The translations under genes and the position numbers were made by a program. A DNA stretch of 64,000 bases from Symbiodinium natans (lineage: Eukaryota; Sar; Dinophyceae; Suessiales; Symbiodiniaceae), in assembly GCA_905221605.1 (NCBI GenBank), contig CAJNDS010002002.1, positions 188,001 to 252,000 on the forward strand, in the 5' to 3' direction. Positions 19,901 through 28,291 of this stretch are shown piece by piece. The notes under the pieces are model-generated. The model ran no database searches. It was not told where the DNA came from and saw nothing but the letters and a program-made list of their open reading frames with translations. Position 1 is the first letter of the stretch; each line of letters begins with the position of its first letter.

Positions 19901-20146
19901 GCCTACATCTCGGGATCTGCTAAGAAAGGAGTTGCTGGAATGTTGGTGGATGAAGCAAACTTCCTGGAATATGTTCACGGATTTCTACCGTGGTATGCAA
20001 GAGTTGCCTCCCCAGCGAATCTTGCAGATCAACCTTCAAGGTTCCAACTTGATTTGGTTAGGAAGTTAGGATTCAAGGACGAATCGCATGAAGCGAGGAG
20101 GATCGTTTCGGCAATTGTGAAGAGGGCCTCGAAACTGAAGGTTTGA
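16943..20146 (+). CDS. E2 polyprotein: degenerate methyltransferase-like domain, RT, RNase H
   Basis: 1067 residues. Residues about 100-260 line up with the methyltransferase-like part of E1: ILQCFAGQARVAAALL at about 101-116 (motif I), followed by a GVDR acidic-strand equivalent. Where E1 has PPC and ENP, E2 reads CIPK and VEGS, so catalysis is unlikely. The pre-RT region matches E1 (GPKRILLFQEML, then KLKPA). RT: ADLKSAYRQ (D656) and NYFDDF (D729-D730). RNase H: TDAAF (D890), E940, YLDND (D980) and LADQPSR (D1029). There is no oxygenase-like segment. Start is the first ATG in frame (MVPQDESVSG). The stop is 18 bp before the 238-bp terminal repeat. Confidence 0.88.
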   Translation: MVPQDESVSGVISAPNQEVGMEALPSGAGLEPVSAVGVAEGCECDIECSLTFSMASMPSATTLPVFQTGEETSSRSEQCSSATEPQQVFSNEQHGGPTRAILQCFAGQARVAAALLAQGYFAYGVDRVKHKSAMAPVLQMDLSSRTACDSVLTWLDKRKIAGVLICIPKLTLDPISAAFVFAVISGCLDRDLPLVVEGSCKSPFWDNLNQLPDAQQAPHWVEVKWGCWDPANQQRSFVMSNLPEITTVRREGREPAGKSTTLETSSGAYPRGFATALAEVFAAGVTARKLLCQNPSLANKAIRVSAMHQPRGHLNEVMPEWKVVVYVLLPRSVTEDPFSGCKRLKQEWRIPDGIRVLPGMAALPVDSQLLSRTQTGGNLSPQLQQEMQQLDGASVLRVGIPWDPIEFIGKAAKLGHPYHQLSKCNKPLEKLIEQLVHRPGSVRSQRKFYLEKWARRAKELEPEEAQLKAGMSTHREAILGPKRILLFQEMLQDIQYDDMGVVQELIQGATLTGPIPVTGVLDAKLKPARMDIEQLVDMSDQVCEQIFARTISSGDRNMDTLLWEKTLEEVEKGHLAGPFDVRHLPKGCLVSSRFPLMQGGKLRPIDNYSSSLINDTVTVSEKPVTHSIDEIALLITKLSKAARKKGLLELFGKTADLKSAYRQLAISDESLRFSYLAVYDPFEGKPKLFQQLAVPFGSTKAVYFFLRVARALWTILVKGARIPTTNYFDDFVLLALSGDRSSCGYTFDEVMKLLGWKLSSDKTTEWSTSFEALGVLFEMDQTGTGVLKVKNTERRRRELVTAIRGHLENGLMGQKEALQLRGRLQFAQAQFFGRLGRRCLVEITRHAYGGRRKIPGYTKDLLEEFCKFLDAAQPRLVGQVSCRSFMILTDAAFETETRSGGLGGVLLTGSGTALSFFSVPISEIQTQVLSMEDEQTIIYELEMLGVLVGLKLLTGQTAAFAESYSQHGATAGTGVIVYLDNDAARHAYISGSAKKGVAGMLVDEANFLEYVHGFLPWYARVASPANLADQPSRFQLDLVRKLGFKDESHEARRIVSAIVKRASKLKV

Positions 20147-20164
20147 CACATGGCTCAGGTGAAT

Positions 20165-20402
20165 GGGGAAAGGAGCCCTGTGTCTCACAGGACATTTCGA
20201 GACTCAACAACAGTCTTGGGTCTTACAGGAGGGATCGAGATCCAACCAGCCGTGCTCGGTACTGTTTCCCCACAACGTGAAAAGATTCGAACGAGAGCGA
20301 GGGATGTGAGCAGAATGCATGTTGCTTGATGAAGATTGTGTCATGCTTGAAGTGTTCAAACACGACATGACATTTCATAACAAGCACGGTTTTGAACAAT
20401 AA
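20165..20402 (+). repeat. E2 terminal direct repeat, first copy (B1-like)
   Basis: 238 bp, beginning GGGGAAAGGAGCCCTGTG and ending TTTTGAACAATAA. The second copy is at 21236-21473. I see one difference (GAGGGATG versus GAGTGATG). It follows the Pol stop directly, as B1 does in E1. Confidence 0.9.
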
Positions 20403-20489
20403 GTATCGTTCTTCGAATGCCTGGAGAAGATAGAGCTTTATTGTTCAAAGGAAACAACATCAAAATGTTGTGGTGAACAAAACATTTGC

Positions 20490-21140
20490 TTGTTGTTTCA
20501 GTGCTTGCCTTTTTGCACAACTTATTTCCAACGCTTGATCAGTTTTATGCTTGTTCATGCAGGATTTGTATTTACTTATACACCCGTCGCAGCGGGACCT
20601 CTCAGAGGGCAGGATGCCCGGAAAGTGCTCTTAGAAGCTGATAGATTGTTTTCGAAAAACCCACCCTCGCCGCCCTTGTATTCTAATGTAAACGTTTTCG
20701 CAACCACGTCAGGAGAGGACTCGTGTGCATACGAAGTCTCCGGTAAGGGACCAGGCAGCTCAATGAGCGTGTGCAATAAGGAACCTTTGTTAGTGCGGGC
20801 CTTACTTCATGTGGTGACAGTTCCGCTTATTTGCTTGACGCATAAAGGCTCGAGTCTTGCTCTTTTCATCGCTGTACTTTTCTCAGCACTCTTCATGGCG
20901 CGGTCGTTGACGCGCGATCAGCTAAACGATTTTCGGGTGTGGCTCCACTCTTTGAATATGGATTCCCTCATGAAGGTGGCTGAGGTATTGGACGACCTCA
21001 TGGCAGACCGCGAGATGCGGCAACAGGAGGCTGTTGCAGCTCGTCAGTCTCAGTGGCAGTTTGTGAACCCTGCACCTGACTTGGAGCAACCAAGTGAAGC
21101 TGCCTCGTCAAGCTCTCAGAGACAGCCAGAAACTTCTTGA
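20490..21140 (+). CDS. Unrecognised ORF between the E2 direct repeats
   Basis: 216 codons from the first ATG, but the hydrophobic N-terminal two thirds look non-coding. A more plausible start is the ATG at 20895 (MARSLTRDQLNDFRVWL), giving an 82-residue charged helical protein ending SSSSQRQPETS. It lies in the 833-bp spacer where a split-direct-repeat element would carry A2, a second copy of its 5' end. It may therefore be the duplicated start of an E2 gene whose first copy is outside the window. No known motif. Confidence 0.4.
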   Translation: MLFQCLPFCTTYFQRLISFMLVHAGFVFTYTPVAAGPLRGQDARKVLLEADRLFSKNPPSPPLYSNVNVFATTSGEDSCAYEVSGKGPGSSMSVCNKEPLLVRALLHVVTVPLICLTHKGSSLALFIAVLFSALFMARSLTRDQLNDFRVWLHSLNMDSLMKVAEVLDDLMADREMRQQEAVAARQSQWQFVNPAPDLEQPSEAASSSSQRQPETS

Positions 21141-21235
21141 ACTGTCGTTCTGAACCACATGGATATCCTGTTCAGGCCGTCACACTTAGGCCGAACCTGT
21201 GAGAGGCCGTGAGTTAGCTGTATTTTCCTCTCGAA

Positions 21236-21473
21236 GGGGAAAGGAGCCCTGTGTCTCACAGGACATTTCGAGACTCAACAACAGTCTTGGGTCTTACAGG
21301 AGGGATCGAGATCCAACCAGCCGTGCTCGGTACTGTTTCCCCACAACGTGAAAAGATTCGAACGAGAGCGAGTGATGTGAGCAGAATGCATGTTGCTTGA
21401 TGAAGATTGTGTCATGCTTGAAGTGTTCAAACACGACATGACATTTCATAACAAGCACGGTTTTGAACAATAA
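21236..21473 (+). repeat. E2 terminal direct repeat, second copy (B2-like); E2 3' terminus
   Basis: 238 bp, homologous to 20165-20402. Immediately after it, copia integrase-like coding sequence begins in mid-protein, which marks the right end of E2. Confidence 0.88.
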
Positions 21474-21475
21474 AA

Positions 21476-24400
21476 TACGCAGCACACACGCACAACAGGT
21501 TTTCAGTTTCTGTAGGGTCGACCATGACACCCATGCAGAAGATCCGCGGAGATCGCGTGCGACCGCAAGTCACGTATCCGTTCGGTGCGGTAGCATACGC
21601 TAAGATAACGCGGGCTAGAAGACCTGACGCGGATGCCAAGTATGCTCGAGGGATCTACTTGGGACCAGTGCTTGGGAGCACAGGTCATGCCATGGAAATC
21701 CGCTTGGATAGTGGGGAGACGAAACGGGTGATCGCGCCCGGACTCAAATTGCTCTACCCGTTGCGTTTCGACGCAAATCTTCTGCCCGGTGCAAAGGCCC
21801 TAGATGGCTTCGTGCCCCCGCCTGAAGCACCGAAGACCAAAGAGCTGTTTCTCCCATATGTTCCAGGTGGAGGTCCTCCCATAGACTGGGTGAGACAACA
21901 TGGTGTTACACCCAAGTGCCCCGGATGCCAGGAAGGCGTCAGCTCGAGCAGGCATTCCCAAAAGTGTGTGAAGAGATACCAAAAATGGTTGCGTGATTCC
22001 ATCGATGATGCTCTGGAGGCATTAGATGAAGGACCGAAGGTCGACCGAAGACCTGAGGAGCTAATTGGAGAAGACCCATACGATGATGACGAGCAAATGA
22101 AGCCGAACAAGCGAACACGCTTTGGAGGAGAGGAGGTCCGAGCGTTTGATCCTGAGCAAGCAGGAGTCGGAGACCTAGAGATCCCGGAGATGTCAGTGCC
22201 GGATGCTGACTGGAATGTGTCCGAGTACCAGCCGTCCGAGGCTGAGGATGACGATATGGGAGAAGCTCCAGAGATGGGAGACGCTCCAGAGCATCCCCAG
22301 ACATTCCATGAGGGGGTCCCAGTCCGATACCTGGAGGAATTGCTCGAGAACGCCCACTACACACCACAACCACTCTCTTGTTGTGACCACTACGACGTCG
22401 AAGCAGCATGTCACCTACTGGTTGGTCGGTCGAGCGTGGAGAAGTTCCCATATGTTTGCTTGAACACGACAACACAACAACAGCACCACAAACAACAACA
22501 GTCGGTCGAGCGTGAAGCAGTTGAGTTGTTGAATCTCCAAGACCACCCTTGTGTATGTTCTTCAGTTAAAGAGAAAAAGGAAGATGAGTCCGCAGGGACG
22601 TACATGAGAATCCAAGACAGGACTCTCTGGGTGAATCGACCTAGAGCCAGCTACGATGACCTGGAAGGTTTTCAGCTGGACCCTGAAGAGACATGGCAAG
22701 GAATCAAGAAAGAGGTGAATGCGCTCGATAGTCTGAAAGTTGGTTATGCAAGATCAAAGAGCGAGATAGATGAGTACCGCAAAGCCAACCCAAACTGTCG
22801 GACGGTCAAGTCCCGATGGGTCCTCACTCAGAAGGCCCCAGGACTAGTCCGAGCAAGGATAGTCGCTAAGGATTTTGCTCATGGCCGACCATCCGCACTC
22901 GATTTGGGGTTGAGTTCTAATACTGCGTCGGTGGAAGCCCTCAAGATCGTCCTTGCACGGGCGGCGAAGGGAAAGATGCGGGCTTACGGCCTCGACATAT
23001 CCACCGCGTTTCTCTTTGCGCAGGTAGTGGAACCCACCATTATCGAGTTGCCAAGCACATTCACGCTCGAGAGCGGCGAAACCGCGTACTTGATACTAGA
23101 GAAAGCGCTCTACGGTTTGCGTTCCGCCAGCCTTAGCTGGCAGCGACACCTGAACAGGATCGTATCTGCACTAGGCTTACAAGCGAGTCCGCTTGAACCG
23201 ACGCTTTTCAGCGGATGGGTCAACCTTGAATCCGGATGGGAGTATATCATCATGTTAGCGTACGTGGATGATTTGCTCATTGTGTCCTCTACCGAAAAAG
23301 GGTTCGAGTACGTCCACGAAGCCCTGAGTTCAGTCTTGAAAGTCAAAGTGACAGGGAGGCTGATCGAAGATGGGCAGATGGAATTCCTCGGCCGTTTAAT
23401 CCGTTGGGATGGACGACAAATCATGCTTGGGGTGAAGCCTGAGTATGTGAAGTCGGTCTTTACATCTTTCGGATGGGACATATCCACCGCGAAAGCATCC
23501 TTGACGACACCCGACATCAGGAGTATGTACGATGAGGAGAGTGTTGAAGAGCCTTCGAAGGAGCTGTCGAGTGAGGCCGCCTCACGATTCCGAAGTTGCC
23601 TAGGGAAGATAGGATGGCTCTGTCAAACTCGCTCAGATATAACGTATTTTCACTCCATGTTGTCACGCGGACAAAGCACGCCACGGCAAGTGCATGAAGA
23701 TGCACTTCGCAAGTTCCTGCGATGGTTAGCAGCGTTTCCGCTGTTAGATCAAATCTTCCCGCTCGGAGATGGCAAGATCAATCAGGGGGAGAACGCCAGC
23801 CTGGTAGCCTATTGCGACAGCAATTGGGGCAGCGAGATGAGCGTAGCCCGGAAGAGCACCAGTGGCGGAGTGATCTACATCGCAGTGGACGGTCTGTGGT
23901 ACTGCATAAAGGGGTACAGCCGCCTGCAGAGCGTCGTGGCACTCAGCTCAGCAGAGGCAGAGTTGTTTGCCATCGCCGAGGCAGCGAAAGAGGTGGCAGG
24001 ACTTGCGCAATTGACGGCGCATATCTGGGGCACCCTCCAGAAACCCCACCGCGTGTACACTGACTCTGCCTCAGCTAGGCAAATTGCCAGCATGGAGGGG
24101 CTACTCAGGCGCATGCGGCATATAGACTTGAGGTTGTGCTTTATCCAAGACCGTGTCCATAGCGGCGAGTTAGCAGTAGAGGGAGTGGCCGGAACCGAGA
24201 ATGTGAGCGATCTTCTCACAAAGAATTTAAATCGCCTCCAAACAGCAAAGCATACAGCAACCCTCGGACTAGAAGATGTCACCAACATCGATTTCCGAGA
24301 GGTCCCAGCAGTCAGGTCTTGCTTGTTGCTGTCTGGAGTGCTAGATTCTGTACTCGGGCCAGACAACCTCGAATACGAAGCTTTCTGTCGGCTATGCGAA

Positions 24401-24919
24401 CTCGAGACTGAATATTCGACTTTGCTGATCGAGTTTTGCACGAGTTCACGTTCGAATCTGTACCTGCAAGGAAGTGTGCACCAAGTATTTGTCCTGCCGA
24501 TTACTCAAGGGGTTGACGGAACCTCAAATGACACCGTGGAGCGGGTCATGTCTGCAATGAATGTTGCGAGAGAATGGGGGATGAAGGTTGTTTTCTGGAG
24601 CAGCACTCCTTGTACCGGAGGTAGCCCGTACCAACGGCGACACGAAGATCGGCCGGGCTATCAGGACCATCTACAAGCTTTATTCACGGTGCATCGCAAG
24701 CTCTGGCGGAGCTTCTTAGTGATGGTGAACCACCCGCAAGTAGGGGTATGGGTCATAGAATGGCCGCAGAGGGTGTGCCTACTGGGGATGGGCAAGCACC
24801 CGTTCGTTTGCAAAGCAACGAACCCATTACACTGGCGAAGTGCACGGCTGTGTTTCAGGCTTGGTAGGCAGACATGGATTACCTATCCGAAAGATTTGGA
24901 AACTGATGTCGAACGATGA
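21476..24919 (+). pseudogene. Ty1/copia pol remainder (integrase C-terminus, RT, RNase H) with methyltransferase-like extension
   Basis: The first ATG is at 21524, but the frame and copia-like sequence (THNRF ... PMQKIRGD ... YPFGAVAYAK) extend back to the E2 boundary. The protein therefore lost its Gag, protease and integrase core to E2 rather than starting here. Counting from 21524: integrase tail (RGIYLGP), an acidic linker with a CAA-rich Gln/His insert, RT with YVDDLL (Y580-D583), and RNase H with CDSNWG (D765), LSSAEAE (E811) and TDSASA (D847). The last 200 residues hold IEFCTSS, WSSTPCTGGSPYQ (P1029-C1030) and IEWPQ (E1079), which read like motifs I, IV and VI of a methyltransferase. 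The last point is inference. No LTR was found. Confidence 0.85.
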
Positions 24920-25270
24920 ACAGTTTGTGCGAACAATGTCCGAAACGTTTGCATGTACCTGCAAGGGAGATCATTCACGAAACTTTGATCTCAAAGAAAC
25001 GCAGCATTATCCGCCAGCTTTCGCGGACGCCGCCCTGGAAAGCTTGCGACTGCGGTAATTTGAGCCCACCCGCCCGCCCTGGCTGACCCGCCCACCCGCC
25101 CAGCCAGGTTACTTTGCGAGAGTCAGTCGACCTCCAGCGGTCTGAAGCAGTGCAGCGGTCTAGGTCTGAGGAATGCGCCGGAATCCATGGCCCGGCGAGA
25201 AGCTTAGTTGGCTTTGCGTGGAGCTTAGTTGACGTGACCAACAGTGAAACTCTTGGTCATGAGGGGGAGT
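24920..25270. other. Spacer between copia pol and LINE L1
   Basis: No supported gene. It contains repeated GC-rich units (CCCGCCCACCCGCCCAGCCAGG) at about 25068-25110 and two copies of GAGCTTAGTTG-like sequence near 25200-25230. It could include the copia 3' untranslated region; no LTR or polypurine tract is convincing. Confidence 0.45.
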
Positions 25271-25283
25271 TGATATATGTGAC
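25271..25283 (+). repeat. 13-bp flank TGATATATGTGAC, first of three
   Basis: The same 13 bp occurs at 27776-27788 and 36028-36040, bounding L1 and L2. This fits target-site duplications of target-primed reverse transcription, shared because one LINE inserted at the duplicated site of the other. Confidence 0.75.
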
Positions 25284-25305
25284 TGGCTCAAGATCTCGGC
25301 TCAAC
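25284..25305 (+). other. Doubled dinoflagellate spliced-leader relic at L1 5' end
   Basis: TGGCTCAAG equals the last nine bases of the dinoflagellate spliced leader (which ends TTTTGGCTCAAG). It is followed five bases later by GGCTCAA. Together they look like the ends of two successive leaders left by retroposition of trans-spliced RNA. The comparison relies on the known leader sequence. Confidence 0.65.
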
Positions 25306-25411
25306 CCCGGTGGGGTGCACAGGTAGCTGAGCGGTAGCTGTGTGAACCAGCCTCGAGTCCCCTAACTGCTTTGGGTACCAGGCCTGTTTTTTCACAGCCT
25401 TCATTTGCGCC

Positions 25412-26329
25412 ATGTCCAGAGCACCTGTGCAGTCGAGATCCTCACTGCCAACAAGTGATGGGTTGGAGTCATCTCACCCTACTTGCGATGCAGAGAGCCA
25501 GAAAGAAGGCACGGCCCGACTGGAGGGCGAAGCAGCCCGGCTTGGGGAACTCTTCCCTTATGCGAGTCCTCTTACAGCCGGCTGTGGAGTTTCTCCAGCC
25601 TTGGAAGACCAGGTAAGATGCTCGAGCAACCTGGCAAATCCAGAGCGAACTTGGGCCCATGGAGCCAATTGTGGTCCCAGCCAAAGCAGGACTTTCCACC
25701 AAGCACTCTGCTTTCGCTGGCATCACAAGGGCCGGAAAGAGTGGCTGTTCCTCTCCGAGGACAGCAGCGTGTATTTTGTTCGCACCAGCAAATCCGGCAA
25801 AACAGTCCGAGCCGGACTCTGTGGGCAATGGAGATGCATGGAAGACCCAGCAGAGCTCCACGGGGGAACGGGAGGCGACCCGCCCGTGCAGTGGCTTCGC
25901 CTTTTGAACTTTAATTGCACTGGCTGTGGTAACATTCCAACCCATAACCTCAACTTCTTGCCCGGTCCTGGGAAAAGGCAACCAGCGATCTTGCATGGAG
26001 AGGATGGAAGACGCATCGAGCTCTACTGTGCCCTTTGTCTAGAAAGCTTCCTAGCGTGCACGTGGAGCTGGCCGAGTTTCGACCAAGCAGTTAGGAGACC
26101 GGTGTTTCTGGACTACGCTTCCCTTGCTGACTTGCGTCAGTTAGGTCACCAAGGTACGGAGCCCGTAGAACCTTTGCTGGCGCCGCTGTCTTCTGCAGCC
26201 AGCGCACATGGCTGGACCTTCCTTGAGGAAGGGTGTTCTCAGGATCTAGACTCCCCAGAAGAAGCAGGCAACAGTGATTGGCTAGTGTGTGGCTTTGAAG
26301 ACTTGGAAGACGTCCCCTGGGAGGTCTGA
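25412..26329 (+). CDS. L1 ORF, unrecognised protein with paired CxxC motifs
   Basis: 305 residues. The first 100 residues are low in motif content. The central part contains FNCTGCGN and, 44 residues later, LYCALCLE, a CxxC...CxxC arrangement suggesting a zinc ribbon. The C-terminus is acidic (EEGCSQDLDSPEEAG ... LEDVPWEV). It starts 120 bp after the L1 spliced-leader relic, as expected for the first ORF of a retroposed mRNA. It shares no clear sequence with the L2 proteins. It may be an accessory protein or a captured cellular gene. Start is the first ATG. Confidence 0.45.
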   Translation: MSRAPVQSRSSLPTSDGLESSHPTCDAESQKEGTARLEGEAARLGELFPYASPLTAGCGVSPALEDQVRCSSNLANPERTWAHGANCGPSQSRTFHQALCFRWHHKGRKEWLFLSEDSSVYFVRTSKSGKTVRAGLCGQWRCMEDPAELHGGTGGDPPVQWLRLLNFNCTGCGNIPTHNLNFLPGPGKRQPAILHGEDGRRIELYCALCLESFLACTWSWPSFDQAVRRPVFLDYASLADLRQLGHQGTEPVEPLLAPLSSAASAHGWTFLEEGCSQDLDSPEEAGNSDWLVCGFEDLEDVPWEV

Positions 26330-27720
26330 CCTAATCCGGCCCCAACCCACCCAAATTGCAGGAGCTATGCCCTGCCAGAATCAAGGGTGAGATGCTCACC
26401 CTCCGGAATCCCTTTGTCACGGGTGAAGCTTCTCCCCGCCCAACCAGCGACGGTCCTGTGAGTCCGTTCCCAAACTGAGAGTGCCATAGGGCACCACGGA
26501 GAATCTTGCATAGAATTGGATCATTTAATGATCGCATAAGGATGCAGGTTGTAAGAATGCAAGCAGAAGTGCTCAGTCCCGGCACGTACCCAGATCCATC
26601 CGTCGGAATATTTTCGCAGTTGTTCCGATGGACACCCTGCAGGACAGGCCGCCTCGATGCGGCTTTTGTTCAGCCTGACACCGGTTCGGCCCCTTTGCTC
26701 GGTCTGTGCAGCAGACCGCTGGACCGGGTTTTCGGGCTCAGGTGCTTGTGGGTCTTCCACAGGCCCAACACGGGGTTCTCGCAAACACAGCGCACGAAAG
26801 GATAACGTTAGAACCGCACCCTGAAGATCCTCACTGGTTGATGAGGGGAGGGAGGGCGCTGAGGTGTGGCAGGAACGGACGAGGATCCTAGTACGCCGAC
26901 CGTATGAGGTTTAGGGCATTTCCCTGCATCAGTTTGGGGTTACCCGTGTTTGGCCTGTCGAGGATTTCCTTTAGATTCCTGCAGGGTGCTGTTGTTTCTC
27001 TCCGGGTGGTGCAAGCCCATCTTGGAGGAAGCCTAGCGGCAGGCGTTGTTGTTAGGGACCAATGCTTGGCTGACGGACAGCCAGAGGCACCAGATTGTGG
27101 AGGTTAAAGGCTGTGGCTCGGTGCCTGAAAGCCTGCCCAACTGAGCTGCCCAAATCAACCAAGCCCTCCCTGCGTGCAAGTGGTATGGGCTCCTTGGAGC
27201 CGCTGAGGTTGAACCAGTTAGTAAGAGCGAGAAAGCTGGTTCCCCTCCCTGGTGAGTAAGTGCGAGAAAGCCAGGTCAGCAAACGGGGCTAACAGGAGCT
27301 CAGTGCTGCTGCGGCATGAGTTCCTGGGGCCTAGGTTAGTAAGGGCGAGAAAGCCTAGGCCTGTGCCGGAGGTTGGCGACTTTGCCAAGCCACTTGCGTT
27401 CAGTTTAGTACAGGCATTGCCCATGTATCGGTTCCAGACCTTCTGCCTTTTCTGAGTGAGCCGGAAGTGGGTGAGTTTCTCCCCTGTACTGGCAGGGCTG
27501 ATAGGGTAGGCAGTACAGACCAGGCAGTTCAACCTGCAGAACATTTTGCCTAGGGCTTTGTACAGTGCCAAACCAGTGAGTAGCCGTAGGCCGCCGAGCT
27601 TCTCGCGGTACTGGTTGGGCCCGTTTTCCTTCTCTCGGTGCTCCCTGCACATAGTACGGCCGTGTCAAGCAGGCCAAGGACACCTCGAGAGTCCCTTTTC
27701 CGTGCATAGTTAATACCTAC
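26330..27720 (+). other. L1 3' region, no supported gene
   Basis: 1.4 kb of non-coding sequence. It holds three copies of an approximately 20-bp unit, TTAGTAAGNGCGAGAAAGC-like, at about 27218, 27247 and 27334. It also holds a GGTGAGTTTCTCCC motif near 27473 that recurs in the L2 3' region near 35790 and, in variant form, near 35849. Confidence 0.5.
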
Positions 27721-27736
27721 CGGAACTCCGGTTCCG
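27721..27736 (+). other. L1 3' stem-loop
   Basis: CGGAAC-TCCG-GTTCCG: a perfect 6-bp stem closing a C(UCCG)G loop of the stable UNCG type. The equivalent L2 stem at 35974-35989 changes an A-T pair to G-C on both sides. A second short stem (AGCC ... GGCT) follows at once. This is a likely RT recognition signal. Confidence 0.7.
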
Positions 27737-27775
27737 AAGAGCCTAATCTGGCTAGCGACTCAGCCCGCTTTCGAG

Positions 27776-27788
27776 TGATATATGTGAC
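27776..27788 (+). repeat. 13-bp flank TGATATATGTGAC, L1/L2 junction
   Basis: Middle copy of the 13-bp sequence. L1's 3' end precedes it (CCGCTTTCGAG) and L2's spliced-leader relic follows directly. Confidence 0.75.
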
Positions 27789-27809
27789 TGGCTCAAGTTT
27801 CGGCTCAAC
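27789..27809 (+). other. Doubled dinoflagellate spliced-leader relic at L2 5' end
   Basis: TGGCTCAAG directly followed by TTTCGGCTCAAC. The second part matches 10 of the last 12 bases of the leader (TTTTGGCTCAAG). It lies immediately after the 13-bp flank, so L2 RNA was trans-spliced at least twice in its history. Confidence 0.7.
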
Positions 27810-27992
27810 CCCGGTGGGGTGCACACAGTAGCTGAGCGGTAGCTGTGGTGAACCAGCCTCGAGTCCTCAAACTGTCGTTGGGGAACAGGCCTGATTCAAC
27901 CCCAGCTTGTCCGTAGTTAGAGCCATCTGTGTGTCAGTGCAAGGTGAGTCCCCCACACCACGGCGGGCAGAGAGCGATCTCGCACCCCTGAG

Positions 27993-28238
27993 GTGCAGCG
28001 CTTTGGGGTAGCCGAGAGGGTTCCCTTGGAGGAATCAATCAAGCCCTATTTACAAGCCGAGTTCGAGGAGCAGCCCAGTGCCCGCGACCTCACACCGGGG
28101 CAGAGGGTCACAAACCAACTCCGTGCTTTGGCTCGTTGGTCTAAGACCAGGAACGACTGGATCGTTGACGCTGGGAAACTTCTGTCGGAGGCCCGCCGGC
28201 AGAAGTGGTGTGCCGAACTAAATAAGTCCAACATCTGA
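27993..28238 (+). CDS. Small charged ORF in the L2 leader
   Basis: 81 residues, rich in Glu, Arg, Lys and Leu, helical, with no Cys cluster and no named motif. It ends 54 bp before ORF1. Amino-acid composition looks coding and the frame differs from ORF1. It could be the N-terminal part of ORF1 separated by a frame break, or an independent leader peptide. Confidence 0.4.
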   Translation: MQRFGVAERVPLEESIKPYLQAEFEEQPSARDLTPGQRVTNQLRALARWSKTRNDWIVDAGKLLSEARRQKWCAELNKSNI

Positions 28239-28291
28239 GCCTTCCTTCAGGCTAGGAGCCTCTGTTTTCTACTTGGCTCTTCCTGACCAAG

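Larger units (their letters stand above)
2694..21473 (+). mobile_element. YR retrotransposon E2, interrupted by E1 (left boundary not resolved)
   Basis: E2 is read in pieces: 2694-5157 and 14266-21473, with E1 between them. It has an RS/ART-like ORF, a recombinase split by E1, a Gag-like protein, and a methyltransferase-remnant-RT-RNase H protein. This is the same YR, Gag, Pol order as E1 but with clearly diverged sequence. At the right end a 238-bp direct repeat occurs twice around an 833-bp spacer, consistent with the B1-A2-B2 end of a split-direct-repeat element. The second repeat stops exactly where copia integrase homology starts, so 21473 is a credible terminus. The left terminus is not seen. 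The 2694 boundary is only the end of the upstream E1 copy, and E2 may extend beyond the window. Confidence 0.7.
25284..27775 (+). mobile_element. LINE-type insertion L1, 2.5 kb, probably non-autonomous
   Basis: Its first 90 bp (TGGCTCAAG ... GGCTCAACCCCGGTGGGGTGC) and its last 100 bp (GCAGGCCAAGG ... GAAGAGCCTAAT ... GGCTAGCGAC) match the ends of L2, but the interior has no endonuclease or RT. It carries one unrecognised ORF. It is probably mobilised in trans by an L2-type element. Confidence 0.7.

Noticed and set aside
21474-25270. Copia long terminal repeats
   Set aside because: I looked for a direct repeat on both sides of the copia ORF and found none; the 238-bp repeats on its left belong to E2.
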